Positions 46,448 to 58,238 of a stretch of 64,000 nucleotides of DNA are shown here, in pieces. The DNA is from Diphasiastrum complanatum (lineage: Eukaryota; Streptophyta; Lycopodiopsida; Lycopodiales; Lycopodiaceae). Each line of letters begins with the position of its first letter. Position 1 is the stretch's first letter. The notes under the pieces were generated by a model that worked only from the letters and a program-made list of their open reading frames with translations, had not been told where the DNA came from and made no database searches. Both the position numbers and the translations under genes were made by a program. The DNA lies in NCBI GenBank assembly GCA_029204225.1, contig CM055106.1, positions 38,404,036 to 38,468,035 on the forward strand, read 5' to 3'.

Positions 46448-47770
46448 AGGTTTCCACTAACTAGTTTAGCTACATTTTAGCTATTTTCATGCTTTTTAGA
46501 GTAGTTTAGGTAGATTCATGGGAGTTTAGAGTTAGTTTTCTGTATATTTTTTGTGTTTGGATTGTTCACAACTAGCGGAGGAGGTGTGAGAGGGTAAATG
46601 ATGCCCTGAACAGCCTCTAAGGGCTTGAAACCCAAACCAACCAGCCAAAAAACCCAAAAAACACACCAATCTGTATTTTGGAGGGAAAAAGAGCTTAAAA
46701 TCTGATTAGATTTTTATATCTCCAGAATCAGTGAGAATTAACCCTTGCATGACTGTCAGAAGCTCTAGGGTACTCTCCCAGACCTGCATAGAAGCCTACG
46801 AGAGTTAGTTCCAAGCAGATTGTAAAAATCAGAGAAAAATCATAAAAAATTCAAAAAATCCTTGAAAAAAATCCAAAAAAATTCAAATCTTCATAAGAAC
46901 TCTCGCAGAGCCCTCTGAAGTTCCATCTCAGTGAGACCAGGACACAGAGAATCTTGCGAGAGTTAGTTTGATATAGTGCCTGTGCGAGAGTTCCCAGTGA
47001 AAAAAAAAGGACGGAAATATACCAGTGAACCCTTGCAGACAGCAAAATTTTTAGTTCTAGTGGTCAAGAACTCTTGTAGAGGATTCTGAAGTTCCATCTC
47101 AGTGAGACCAGGACCCAGAAGAGCTTGCAAGAGTTAATCTGATTCCAGTGAGCAGAAAATTGGATTTAAGTGCTAAAAAATCACTAAAAAGTGAAGATCC
47201 AACAAATCCTTCTAGTAGGAACTCTCGCAGACCCTCTCAATCGATTCAGAATGTCAATTTACATCAGTGATGAAGCCTGCAAGAGTTAGTGTGAAGATCT
47301 GGTGAAAATCAAACCAAAAAGTGGTGTTGAACCCTCGCAGACAGTGAAATTTTCACTTCTTGCGAGAGTTAACTCTCGTAGAGAATTCTATAGTTAGATC
47401 TGACTTAGATCTAGCTACTGTGAACCTTGCGAGAGTTACTTTTCAGAGATCTAAAAGATATCAAGTTTTTTACCTGCAAAAATAGCTAAAGAACCCTCAC
47501 ACAGCCAATCCTCGCATAAGATAACCCTCGTAGACCAGATCAATGGAAAGATCTGCATCAGATCCAGCTATTGTCAAAATCTCAGGTCAATCAGTGCAAG
47601 GAGTAAAAAGTTATCAAGGAAAAACCACCGTAAAAGGCCTAAAATTCACTTTCGGCCGATCAGATCGATCAGATCCTTGAAGATCCAGACTGCATCCTAC
47701 TGTATAAGCAAGATCCAATCACTTTGGATCCCACCATCGGATGAATATGAGATCAGGACGATCAATAGCA
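46448..47770 (+). other. Gypsy E leader with scattered TGCGAGAGTT / CTCGCAGA motifs
   Basis: A long untranslated leader before gag. The word TGCGAGAGTT and its reverse-complement type AACTCTCGCA recur at least a dozen times, for example at about 46903, 46955, 46983, 47221, 47359, 47431. Variants include AACCCTCGCAGA and CCTTGCAGA. Words on the two orientations can pair as stems. The same words return in the spacer between pol and the third ORF. Confidence 0.7.
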
Positions 47771-49430
47771 TGAAGGATAGCAAATCAGACACCACACCTT
47801 CCCAGATTAGCAGTTGTGCAACAAGAGGCAGAACCGAAACCAGCACCAATGGATCCGATGGGCCAATTTGTACCTGTCAATCCCTTGCAAGTAGTCCGGA
47901 GAGCACCATGGATGGAAATACCAAAATACGACAAATCATCAGATCCCATCCAATTCCTCCAGATCTACGAGCAAGCTTGTGAAATCTACGGCGAACAGAC
48001 ACCTGCGGAGATGCTGATGCTATTCCCTATGTCCTTACTGGCAGTGGCTCAAGATTGGTTTTTCAACCTGTCAGAGGAAGAAAAATCCACCTGGGAAGCG
48101 ACTCTCATTATGCACTTTAAACCAAGAAAGATCCTGGAAGACCCGTTTCTCCTGCTGAGCAAAGTCAAGATGGGAAAACGATAAAGGGTCTGGGACTATA
48201 TTGAACGAGTCAAACATCTACGATTTGAGTGTAGTGCAGCCCTAACTCCCGATCATGGGGTGATCATGTGGTTCCTAGCCAGATTACTACGAAGCATCAG
48301 AAGAGAACTAAAACGACGGGAGTAGTACGCTACTCTGCAAGAAGCTATGGAAGATGCCATTAGGGGAGAAGATGTGGAATCCAACCATGAATATTCTTCC
48401 ACCCACACTCCTACTCTCTTGATCGCATCATCATTATCAAACGCATCCGCTCTATCCACAGAACTGCTGTTGGAGCAAATGACAAAATTACACAAACAGC
48501 AGATGGAGCAATTTACGACGCAGTTTGACCAAAAACTGAAAGCCTTACAGAGAATTGTAGCAGTAACTCCACATCAACCGGAACCAAACCAGCTGCAGTA
48601 TCCTCGACGGGAGAATGTATGGTGTCCAATATGCACGCAAAACCATACAACGAACGAGTGTCTAGTCCTAAAACAAAATCTGAGACTGACATATAGATTC
48701 TGCCATCTGTGCAATGCAACATCGCACGATACGACATTTTGCCGTTTAACCCCTAAATTGTTCAACAGAAGAGAAGTCCTTATCAGAATTCCTATCCTTA
48801 TCATCAAGGGGCACCCAATGCGGCACCAAGGCATGACGCACCAAATCAACCATAGCATATGGCCTTACCTGCTCCACCAGGGCCAACCAATCAACAAGTG
48901 GCCCATGTAAATCTGACAGCAACAAAACCAGAGATGCAAATGCCACCTCAACCTGAGTAGCAGCAATGGTACGGACCAGATGAACCATTTATGAATCCTG
49001 CCATAAATGAATATATTTCGGCCTATGCAGCTCAAACTAAGTGCCAAGGTAGAAGAAATTATGGTTGCTACAGATGTGGCGAAGGGCACAGAATAGCAGA
49101 ATGTCCCTACAAGGGAAAATATACAACCTCCTGCCGAGAATGCGGTTATGGACACTGTTACAAGAATTGTCCATTTAAACCTGGAACCAGTGCACCTCTT
49201 AACCTCGTTGCCATACAGCAACCAGCAGTTCCAGCAGGGATGCCATCGAAAGGTCGACAATTCCACGCTCCTGTGTTAGCTGTTACGCGAGCACAGAAGA
49301 GGAAGGAAGTGGCTCCCTCACCACCACCATCGGTCACTGATGACCAACCCTCAACTTTAGTGCCATATCCAAATGTGAGAGAAGAGAGAAGACAGTACCA
49401 GAAAATAAGACACTGGGTATAGAAAGCACA
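47771..49430 (+). pseudogene. Gypsy E Gag, four zinc knuckle-like motifs
   Basis: Retrotransposon gag domain: RAPWMEIPKYDKSSDPIQFL, LFPMSLLAVAQDWFFNL, HFKPRKILEDPFLLLSKVKMG, IMWFLARLLRSIRREL. It is followed by a long linker and two Cys/His pairs of motifs: CPICTQNHTTNEC and CHLCNATSHDTTFC near 48630-48740, then CYRCGEGHRIAEC and CRECGYGHCYKNC near 49070-49180. Stops lie at 48182-48184 and 48325, with shifts near 48900. The relic at 32.1-33.1 kb has the first two motifs. The exact start codon is not clear. Confidence 0.87.
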
Positions 49431-49537
49431 AGCGGAGGAAAAAGAGCAAGAAAAAGACAATCCCAGAGACTCTCCAGTCGGCGTCGAGCAGGAACCCGCA
49501 AGCGGGCTCACCACTGCGCACTGATCAGAATGATCGG

Positions 49538-52078
49538 TTGTACCAACATGAACCACATTTTCACATGGTGGAGCCTGAGGAGCCACGCACTGAAAGGCTC
49601 ACACTTTTACTGTCAAGACATGTTAGTTTACCACTCGGAGAACTACTACAGATTGTACCACAGGCAAAAAGCCTTCTAGTTGAATGGGCCAAAGTGGATG
49701 AGGAGCCAATAGCGCCTGAGCCCATATATTGATGCCTATGAAGTGATGCCATTCGGACTTTGCAATGCCCCAAGCACCTTCCAGCGAGTCATGCAGATGG
49801 AATATAAAGACTGTTTTGCCTGGAACTATAGTGATCTAGAGGGCATTCTGCCAACAGTAGTCCAACATACCATACCCTTGGTGGGCGGAGCAGTTTCCAA
49901 GGTGAATCGTTACTTCTGCTGCAACTCAAATTATACAGAATTGATCAAGCAGGAGTTGCAAAAGTTGATGGACGTAGATTTCATTTACGAGATTGAGCAC
50001 ACAGAATGGGTATCGCCGATAGTTATAGTACCCAAGAAGAATGACAAAATGTGGATCAGTGTGAATCTAAAGGCACTAAATGCGGTCCTTTCTTTACCAT
50101 TTACGAAAAGTGTCCTCGACAGGGTAGCTGGCGCCAAAGCCTATAGTTTTTTGGACGGCTTCAGCGACTACAACCAAGTGAAAATAGTCCCCTAGGACCA
50201 GCACAAGACAACATTTGCCACGAAATGGGAAACCTATGCTTATAAAGTGATGCCATTTGGACTTTGCAATGCCCCAAGCACTTTCCAGCGAGTCATGCAG
50301 GCAGCATTCAAAGATTATTTGCAAAAATTTCTGGAAATTTTTCTGGACGATCTGTGCATGCATCGGCCAGATTTAGAACACTTATCCAATTTGGAGAAGG
50401 TGTTACAAAAATGCTGCGAATACCAAATCTCCCTGAATCCAGAAAAATGTCAATTCTGGGTGACACATGGCTTGATTCTCGGCCATATAGTGTCAAGACA
50501 CGGGATCGCCACAGATCTATCAAAGATCAGGATCATTATTGATCTACCACCACCGGGGACGATCCGCGAGGTCTACATTTTCATGGGTCATGCTAACTAT
50601 TATAGGATCTTCATTCTTGATTTTGCGGAGTTAGCCAGACCAATCTACAAACTCACAACGGATCCTCATTGAAATGAGGAGGCCCTAAAGGCTTTCCAAA
50701 AGCTTAAGGATGCATTGGTTTTAGCACCAATCTTACGCCCACCCAATTGGTCCATTGAGTTTCACATGCATACGGACGCATCGAAGTATGCAGTTGGAGC
50801 AGTCTTAACTGCCTTATTTTACGTAGATACGGTAAAAGAATGGGCTGCCGACATTGTCAAATATCTAATGCGGGGCCAACCAGACAAATCACTACCAAAT
50901 GCGGAACAACGGAAATTGATCTTGAAAGCTAGACCTTATGAGCTGATTGCCGACTAGTTGTACCGAAGAGGTCCAGACGGAATTCCTCGGTGGTGTATTC
51001 TTCCTCATGAGACCACCCAGATCATTTCGCTTTCACATGAAGGCATGGGTGGAGGTCATTTTGCATCTGACATTATAGTTCACAAGATCCTGCAATCAGG
51101 ATGTTGGTGGCCAACGATTCATAAAGACACAAAGGATACTTGAAAAAGTGCAATGTGTGCCAAAGGGCAAGAAAACCAACGAGATTGAACTATGATCTAC
51201 TGCACCCAGTCTTAGCCCAAGCACCGTTCGAAAAATGGGGATTGGATTATATTGGTCCAATTCACTCTGCAGCAAGGAGTTCCCAGGCTCAATACATAAT
51301 CGTAGCCACAGACTACCTCACCAAATGGGTCGAAGCCAAGGCAGTAAGAGTAGCTGATGCTAGGACCACTGCCAAGTTCCTTTATGAAAATATCATTGTG
51401 CGCTTCGGATGCTCGGTGGAGCTAGTCAATGATTGCAGAAGCCATTTCATCAACGAGACCATCAAGGAGAAATTCTTTGTGATCCATAGAACCAGTACGC
51501 CTTATTATCCTCGTGGTAATGGGCAAGCAGAATCATCCAATAAGATCCTGTGTAGCGTGCTCACGAAAATAGTTGAAGCTAGCAGATCAGATTGGGAACA
51601 CAAGTTGCATGCTGCACTGTGGGCATTTAGGACAACATATAAAGGAAGCATTGATCAAACACCCTTCCAATTGGTATATGGTCAGGATGCTGTGATGCCA
51701 GTAGAGTTTTTAGTTCCTTCATTAAGGATTGCCACCGTGCAACGTCTTAATGAGTCCAAATCTCTATAGCTACGCCATGAAGCTCTGTATAAACTATGTG
51801 AAACACGCTTACTAGCTGTGCATGCACTGGCAGCTGAAAAGGAAAGATGCAAAGCTTGGCATGATCGCATATTACAAAAGAAAAATCTTCGTTCAGGAGA
51901 TCTGGTCCTGATGTGTAAAACCAAGGCGATCAAGGGAAAGCTAAAATTCACTAGCGAAGGTCCTTATAGGATCAAGGAAATTCTTAATCATGGAGCCGTG
52001 AACTTAGAAAAGCTAGATGGGACACCATTCGACACACCCATCAACGGTAGCCGGTTGCACAAGTACTGGCCACCATAG
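49538..52078 (+). pseudogene. Gypsy E pol (RT, RNase H remnant, integrase)
   Basis: RT 49860-50680: EHTEWVSPIVIVPKKN, MWISVNLKALN, AYSFLDGFSDYNQV, VMPFGLCNAPSTFQRVMQ, then the polymerase site EIFLDDLC. RNase H is almost lost: DASKYAVGAVLTA at about 50770 jumps straight into the integrase region. Integrase 50980-52078: HHCC (HEGMGGGHF, CNVCQRARK), core Asp in WGLDYIGP, second Asp in VNDCRSHF, Glu in GNGQAESSNK, then VYGQDAVMP and INGSRLHKYWPP. Stops at about 50194, 50670, 50955, 51141 and 51767. No protease motif was found; the place where it should be holds a misplaced second copy of an RT segment (49741-49797). Confidence 0.9.
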
Positions 52079-53098
52079 TAAGACATATCCAGATTAGGGG
52101 TGGCACATTACAAAAAGCTAATCTGCTACGACATCACCACTAGATCTAAGGAGATCGGATCCAGATCTAGATAGGATAAAAAAAGAAGCAGATCATCAGA
52201 TTGACTGATGGATCTACTACCAAGAATCCATCAAAACTTTCAAAGAATCACCAACAGTCAGATCAAGCCTGGATGAAGCTGATTACCAGTTTACAAAAGT
52301 TAAAAATCAGAAAATCTCGAGATCTCGTCAAAAAACACTATGAAAGAGCACTTTTTTCATGATTTTTTGAGATCCCCTAGGAGATAGCTCTTGAAAATTG
52401 GATAGTCACCAGATCTGACCTAGATGCATCCATGAAAATCTCTGCAAAAGTTCCTGATGGAGGAATCATCATTTTTTAGTGTATGCGAGAGTTCCTAGAA
52501 GCTGAATTTTCAGAACCCTCGCAGAGCATCAAGATCATCTTACCAACCCTCGCAAGGTGCCTAAATGGAATCAGAGTAGTGAAATTAGCCTACCAACATG
52601 GTCTGATTTTGAAAATCCAATCACAGGAACAAGTTGTGCGAGAGATCACTTCCTGCGAGAGTTGAACCCTCGCAGACAGCCTGAACCCTCGCAGAACCTT
52701 CGCATAGCATCCAAATCACCTTTTGAACTCTCACAGACTTCTCTGAGGTCTTAGAATTTTGTGAAGAAGGTGCTTGCCAAAATTTGGGTGGAATTGAATA
52801 AGGGAAAGTGGATTTCACCTAATACGCACTCTAGATTCCGCTATATAAGGGCTGAATTCGAGTCATTTGTCACCTTTGCTAGCGAAACTCTGCCGAAATT
52901 TACTCTAAAATTACCAAGTTCTTCGTTTGCAACCAAACTTCCTACCAGTTGTCATTTGATTATACTGAACACCGATCTACGCTCTGAACTACATCTTTCA
53001 TCCAACACTCATTATTCTCAGTTTTCTACCGTTTCCACATCTTTTTCCATTCTCCACCGTTTTTCTTACTTTTCCGACCTCCAATCATCACTGCTAAC
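52079..53098 (+). promoter_or_regulatory. Pol to third-ORF spacer with repeated motifs and a TATA box
   Basis: 52480-52745 carries at least seven TGCGAGAG / CCCTCGCAGA words like those of the leader. TATATAAGG lies at 52842-52850, about 250 bp before the third ORF, and the last about 110 bases before the ATG are CT-rich with few purines. This looks like a promoter and leader for a separately transcribed third ORF; function is inferred. Confidence 0.55.
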
Positions 53099-56000
53099 AT
53101 GGCCTCCTCATCCTCTGAAGACTTTGGCACCAAACAAGTGATCATATGTGAAATCCCTGAGGCCACACAGATTTGGCCTTTACGCTCTGACACTCTGATC
53201 CAACCATGGCTGTAGACAGCCGGCCCACTTCTTGAAGCAATCGGTTTTTACCCGACGTTTTTCAATTATGAGATTAACATGGGCCTCTCCCTTCACGCTT
53301 ATGCCACCTGGGATGAGGACAAGGCTCGTTTCCACTTCCTGTACCAAGGTACCACGTACAAGGTTAGGATTAATGTCGACTCGATGGTCACCGTTGGCAT
53401 TATGTCCGGTGATCGTCAACCCATCTCCCATCACTACGCCAAAGGTTTGATCAAACCTTTCGTCACCCAAACTGCACCCGAAATCTCCATCCAGACTAAC
53501 AATGGTTACCTGATAGAAGCTATCACGGAACCCGTCATACAGGCAGCTGCGCATTTGCTGAATAACTTTCTAGTCATTTCAACATTTCGCAAGGACAGAA
53601 TCCAGTCTAAGTTGCTAAGTCAGATAGTGGAATCCTTTCTAGAATTCCCTAACCCCTCCGTTGTGCCATACGACTGGCATAACTTCCTCATTCGTGAGCT
53701 AATCCTTTCCATTAAACCCAACAACCGTGACCGTATCGCAGCAGATCCCCTGTTGTGTAACTTTGCCTGTGCACTTCTCGAGGCGAAAGTGCACGGTTCC
53801 CAACGCTCATCCCTCTTGTCTACCCTTGTGCCACATACTAACCTTTATCCGCCATCTCAAGCATCTACCTCCCCCCAACCTGCAGTTATTAGCACAACGG
53901 CCAACTAATGAATGCGTGGCGCTGCCTCTACATCCACATCTCCACCTGTTACTCGAAGACGTGTCTCCACTACTGCACTAACCACTCCATCAATCACCAC
54001 CACTTCCTCTTCTGTGCAACCCCCCACTCCGATCTCTGTTGTCGCTACCTCTCTCCCTGCTCCATCCACATCTATTTCTGTGTCCATCCCCATTTCCTCT
54101 GTTGATACCACTCCTATCTCTGTTCCATTATCCACAACTCCATCCATCACCATCGCATCCTCCATCATTCCTGCCACCACGGTTGCTCCTCTCACATTCA
54201 ATCCTTCTGATTCACAACTGTCCCCCGACACTCTGTGGCATGGATGCAAGCTATCAAATTTTCACCCCCACGCCAGACACTTTCTTCTCCATCCTCACCT
54301 TCTTCCATACTCCACACCACTCTCCAGTTTCCCTCTGTTCCTCCCATCCTCTCGTTCGGACAAACCGTCCTCACCCCTGTTTCCACATTTATTTCTCAAA
54401 TCCCACCTGCTTCGCCAACAAAGGTTGTCGAGGGCAACCAACCGTTGCCTGATGATGCATTTGTCCAAATAGTGTTTGTACCATCGCCAGATCGGGCTGA
54501 TCCTACCGCCCCAAATGGCATCAGGTCCAATGAGAACCTGATATAAGATAATAACGATGGGATTCCACAAGTCGTCGGGGCCGATACAACACAAGCCCCT
54601 ACCAGTGCCAGTGTACCGGCTGCTCCCACAGATCTAACAACGACATACCAAACTTTGAGAAAATATATCCTGGATGCGGTAGGGGCCAAAGCTATTCTGG
54701 AAAATAGGGTACTACACCTGGCGACAAGTAATACACAGCTGTGAGCATACCTCACCAAGCTACAGCAAGAGTTGATTTTGGCTCGGCAACACAAACAAGC
54801 AGGGCACCAGGAGATTGCCAAGCTACAACAGAAGGAGGAGGGCCTCAACAAATATATCCAAAGCCTCTCCAACGCGCTGATTGAGGCCTCCACGAAGGTG
54901 CGAGAGCTTCAAGTTGAAGCGTCCCAACGGCTTGCCCCCATCCAAGCACAACTTACCCTTTTGGAAGTAGAGAATACTCGCCTGGGGACGGAGGTCAAAG
55001 CCCTACAAGACGAAAAGCTCGTCTGGTTAGTTCAATCTGCACCGGACTCAAGGCCGCTTTCTCAATCAGAGATGAATCTTCTACGACATCAGGTGCAGGT
55101 TTATAGCCAAACCTTAAACAGCTACCAGACAGAGTTCAACAAGTATCGGACAAGCGCAACTCATGAGCTCGCCCAGGCCAAGCAAGCTCTCAAGGCGTGC
55201 CAAACATTCATGGACGCGAAGGCCCAGCCCACCCCCGTGGTAATTCCACCGCCACCTAATTTTGACGCTGCACAGGCTAGTATCAGCCAAGATTAGAGCC
55301 TGCAGGTAGTAGGGGGATCTCAACCAGATCAAGGGTTTGAAGGCCAAGACCAAGGGCAGACGGATGCGGCTGCTGAGACGTGAGACCAAGGCCAAGGCGC
55401 AACCACCAGCCATATCCAAGCAACATCATCCAGAGGCTCGCGTATAATATCTTCCAACCGGGCCTTCTGAAGACCGAAGTCCGTGGAGGAGAAAATCAAT
55501 GAATTTTTATCAAAGTATCCTCACGAGTCATCAAGAGGCGGCTGACAGATATCGTTCTCAGCTCAGACCATAAAGAAAAACCGAACTACAAGCATTGCCC
55601 ACCCTCCAACCACAACCAAAGTGGCGTCAACAATAATTCGAAAGAGACCCTGCGGCCATCAGGGCCTACGTGACGAGTCCACAAGAATTATGGGTGAACG
55701 TGCACTTCCTGCCATGTCCACAAAGATCCAAATGGGCGGAATGTGACACCCCTCTGGACAAGATCACACTTCAGAATTTCAATTGGCCGGTCATACAATC
55801 AGAATATGGGTGGAGTACGGATGTAGACACCAGAAGGGCTCTCACTGCATTCACCAACCAATACATCAATTGCCCTGATCCCACAGTCCGCGCGACAACC
55901 ACTTACGCCCGAGATTTAGAACATCTAATGGGGATCGAAACTAAATGGGACAACTTTCTCCCATCCATATTCTTTGATGTTAATAAGGCGCTAGCTTTAG

Positions 56001-56130
56001 ACAAAGTCAAAGATCAACTGCCAATAGCTCGTGTATATTACCGAGCTGCGCTTCAGGGTGATCCATGGACATGCGCACAGCTTCTCTGCTATCTTCTCAG
56101 CCCACTTTTAAATTTGAGTAGGATCGTCCA
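53099..56130 (+). pseudogene. Gypsy E third ORF: conserved N-terminal domain, P/S/T linker, coiled coil
   Basis: Starts MASSSSED at 53099 (AACATGG context). N-terminal domain to about 53900: LLEAIGFYPTFFNYEINMG, FHFLYQGTTYKVRINVDSM, GYLIEAITEPVIQAAAHLL, FLEFPNPSVVPYDW. Then about 200 residues of Pro, Ser and Thr (53910-54440). Then a heptad-like, Leu/Gln/Glu-rich coiled coil (LQQELILARQH to LGTEVKALQDEKL, about 54740-55030), and a C-terminal region (ELWVNVHFLPCP, ALQGDPWTCAQLL, 55680-56110). Stops: TAG 53213-53215, TAA 53906-53908, and others near 54543, 54744 and 55294, plus shifts. No signal peptide or membrane segment is visible, so it is not an obvious env. The position 3' of pol is like the env-like ORF of Athila elements, but I recognise no family. 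Confidence 0.6.
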
Positions 56131-56413
56131 TGGTGAGGGTCAAAGAAAAGAGGTCGCTCGGTGGTATGCGATCCATCTTGGCGGTATGCACTTCGACCAT
56201 GCTGACGAGGATTTCTGAAGAGGCCCGTAGATGGGGATCCGTGATGAGTCGGATGGCGATCTCGTCGTTGGTTTGGGCAATGGTTTTATCGTCCTCTGTT
56301 AGAAACTTGGTAAAGTATTTGGCAGCATAGCTGGTGCCCTTGCCATGGATTGTCTCTCCGAGATTAGCGAAGCCAATGCTCTGGAGATCCCCGGGAGAGA
56401 CGTTGATGATGGT
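56117..56413 (-). pseudogene. Gypsy F third ORF, second part (right of the D insertion in reading order)
   Basis: On the minus strand this continues the reading frame that is broken by copia D: INVSPGDLQSIGFANLGE, GTSYAAKYFTKFL, IAIRLITDPHLRASSEILV, KMDRIPPSDLFSLTLTM. These run parallel to the element E domain (YLIEAITEPVIQAAAHLL, KDRIQSKLLSQIVESF). At about 56.12-56.13 kb it meets the plus-strand third ORF of element E in opposite orientation. The apparent plus frame to 56218 is the antisense of this segment. Confidence 0.65.
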
Positions 56414-56418
56414 ATAAC
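56414..56418 (+). repeat. Target-site duplication of copia D, left
   Basis: ATAAC, repeated exactly at 62717-62721. Confidence 0.95.
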
Positions 56419-57268
56419 TGATAAATTTTACAGTTTTTAGGACAATAATGATTGTACTTTACAATCATAGAGAGTTATTGGTTGCTTAATCAATGAATCT
56501 ATCAAGTTCTACACATTAGATCTTGATCTAGATTCACTACACTTGGATTTAAGCAAGAGCAATGGAGCAACACATCATTTTTTAGTGAGAGAGGCTTCAC
56601 ACGTGTGGAGTACTGTCCACTGTACGACCTGCACCTGAAACAACAAGTACAATGATACTAGATAGCAATCATGCATAAAAATCACAAGCAAGTGACTAGA
56701 AATCTCACAAAAGTGTAGAGTGCAAAAGTCTCATCTATCTTCTTAGCAAAATGATGATCCTTCTATGGATCAAGTACATCCATGAGTCTGGTACAGTCCA
56801 GCAGGCCTTCACACGTGTGAAGAGTCAGATCTATCCATTTTATCCATGCTTGATCCTTATCCAATAGTTGACCTTTTAGAATATGACTAAAATCCAAAAA
56901 ACTAGTCTCCTAGAATATAGGAATATTCCCTAAAAAATAGGATCTAAGAAAAATGGTCAACTCTTATCTTCTAGTACTCTATACACACGTGTGAACATCC
57001 ACTTGCCATGTGGGAGCATTTACTCATGCACATGCAAGGAAAAGCTAATTTGTAGGTGACTAGTCAACTTGACTAAAAACTAGTCATTTCATGTTCACAC
57101 TAACTAGAATGATACAAAATCAATTTGGATATATACAAACATGAAAAGTACATCCTTTCACACGTAAGAACAGGCTCCACACGTGTGAAATCATATCATC
57201 AACATATTCTAATGTTTGATCAATATTTACATGAACCAATGTCAAGTGAGAAGTGACAATTTTCAACA
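56419..57268 (-). repeat. 3' LTR of copia D
   Basis: 850 bp. Contains four exact CACACGTGTG palindromes (56599, 56810, 56984, 57179) and one decayed (57160). Confidence 0.95.
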
Positions 57269-57284
57269 CTCCTCCTCACTTCTA
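57269..57284 (-). promoter_or_regulatory. Polypurine tract of copia D
   Basis: Minus strand GAAGTGAGGAGGAG directly before the 3' LTR start TGTTGAAAA. Confidence 0.85.
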
Positions 57285-57289
57285 ACTTG

Positions 57290-58238
57290 GCAAATCTAGT
57301 GTACATCTATCTACAATTCCAAGAGCATATCTTAACTTAAAAAATGGATCTTTGGACAATGGTTTGGTTAAGATATCAGCTATGCATTAGAATGATGGTA
57401 CATGATGTAGTTGCACTTCCTTGGATTATAGCTTCTCCTCACAAAGTGGTGAGCTATCTCAATATGCTTTGTTCTAGCATGGAAGATAGGATTTGAAGCA
57501 ATTTGTTGAGAAGCTTGATTGTCACAAAATATGTAAGGGATCTCCTTGGCCTCTAGCACATGTAGTTCCTTCAAGAGTCTTCTTAGCCATAGGAGCTCTT
57601 TGGTTGTTGAAGTCAATGCCTTGTACTCGACTTCACAAGAAGATAGTGAGATTGTATCTTGCTTTTTGGAAAGCCAAGATATCACTCCTCCACAAAGAAA
57701 TGTTGCAAATGCACTAATGGAATTCCTATCCATCTTGTCTCCTGCAAAATCTGAATCCGAGTAGGCTCTCAAGTGCAAGTTAGATCCTTCATAAAGTATG
57801 CCAAAAAATCTAGTACTAGAAACATATCTAAGTACTCTCTTGGCACTTTTCCAATTATGAACTAAAGAAGCTTGCATACTTTGACTCAACTTGCTTACAC
57901 AAAAACTTAAGTCAGGTCTAGTGATAGTTAAATAGATTAGAGAGCCTATAAGCTTCCTAAAGAGAGTGATGTCCTCAAAGGATGCTTCATCACCTTCATT
58001 AGTTGCTTTCACAACATGCTCCATAGGGGTGTCAATCCCCTTACAATCTTTCATACCAAATCTTTCAAGAATGGAAGTTGCATACTTAGATTGACTTATG
58101 AAAGTACAATTGCTACTTCTAGACACTTCTATCCCCAGTATAAACTTTAGGAAGCCTAGATCTACCATCTTGAACTCACTAGATAAGTCAACTTTTACTT
58201 TGCCTATGCCATCATCATCATTTCCTGTCATAATGATG
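57290..58238 (-). pseudogene. Copia D RT end and RNase H
   Basis: The minus frame from about 58260 continues the palm after the broken catalytic site: IIMTGNDDDG, LGFLKFILGIEVSRS, then LIGSLIYLTITRPDLSFCVSKLSQ, and RNase H: LRAYSDSDFAGD, SKKQDTISLSSCEVEYKAL, IFCDNQASQQIASNPIFHARTKHIEIAHHFVR. A frameshift at about 57.43 kb puts the final segment (ADILTKPLSKDPFFKLR, ending near 57320) in another frame. Catalytic Asp and Glu of RNase H are all present. Confidence 0.92.

Noticed and set aside
55670-56330. Plus frame continuing to 56218 and the 56130-56330 plus ORF as host genes
   Set aside because: The part after about 56.13 kb is the antisense of the F third ORF, whose protein sense matches element E.
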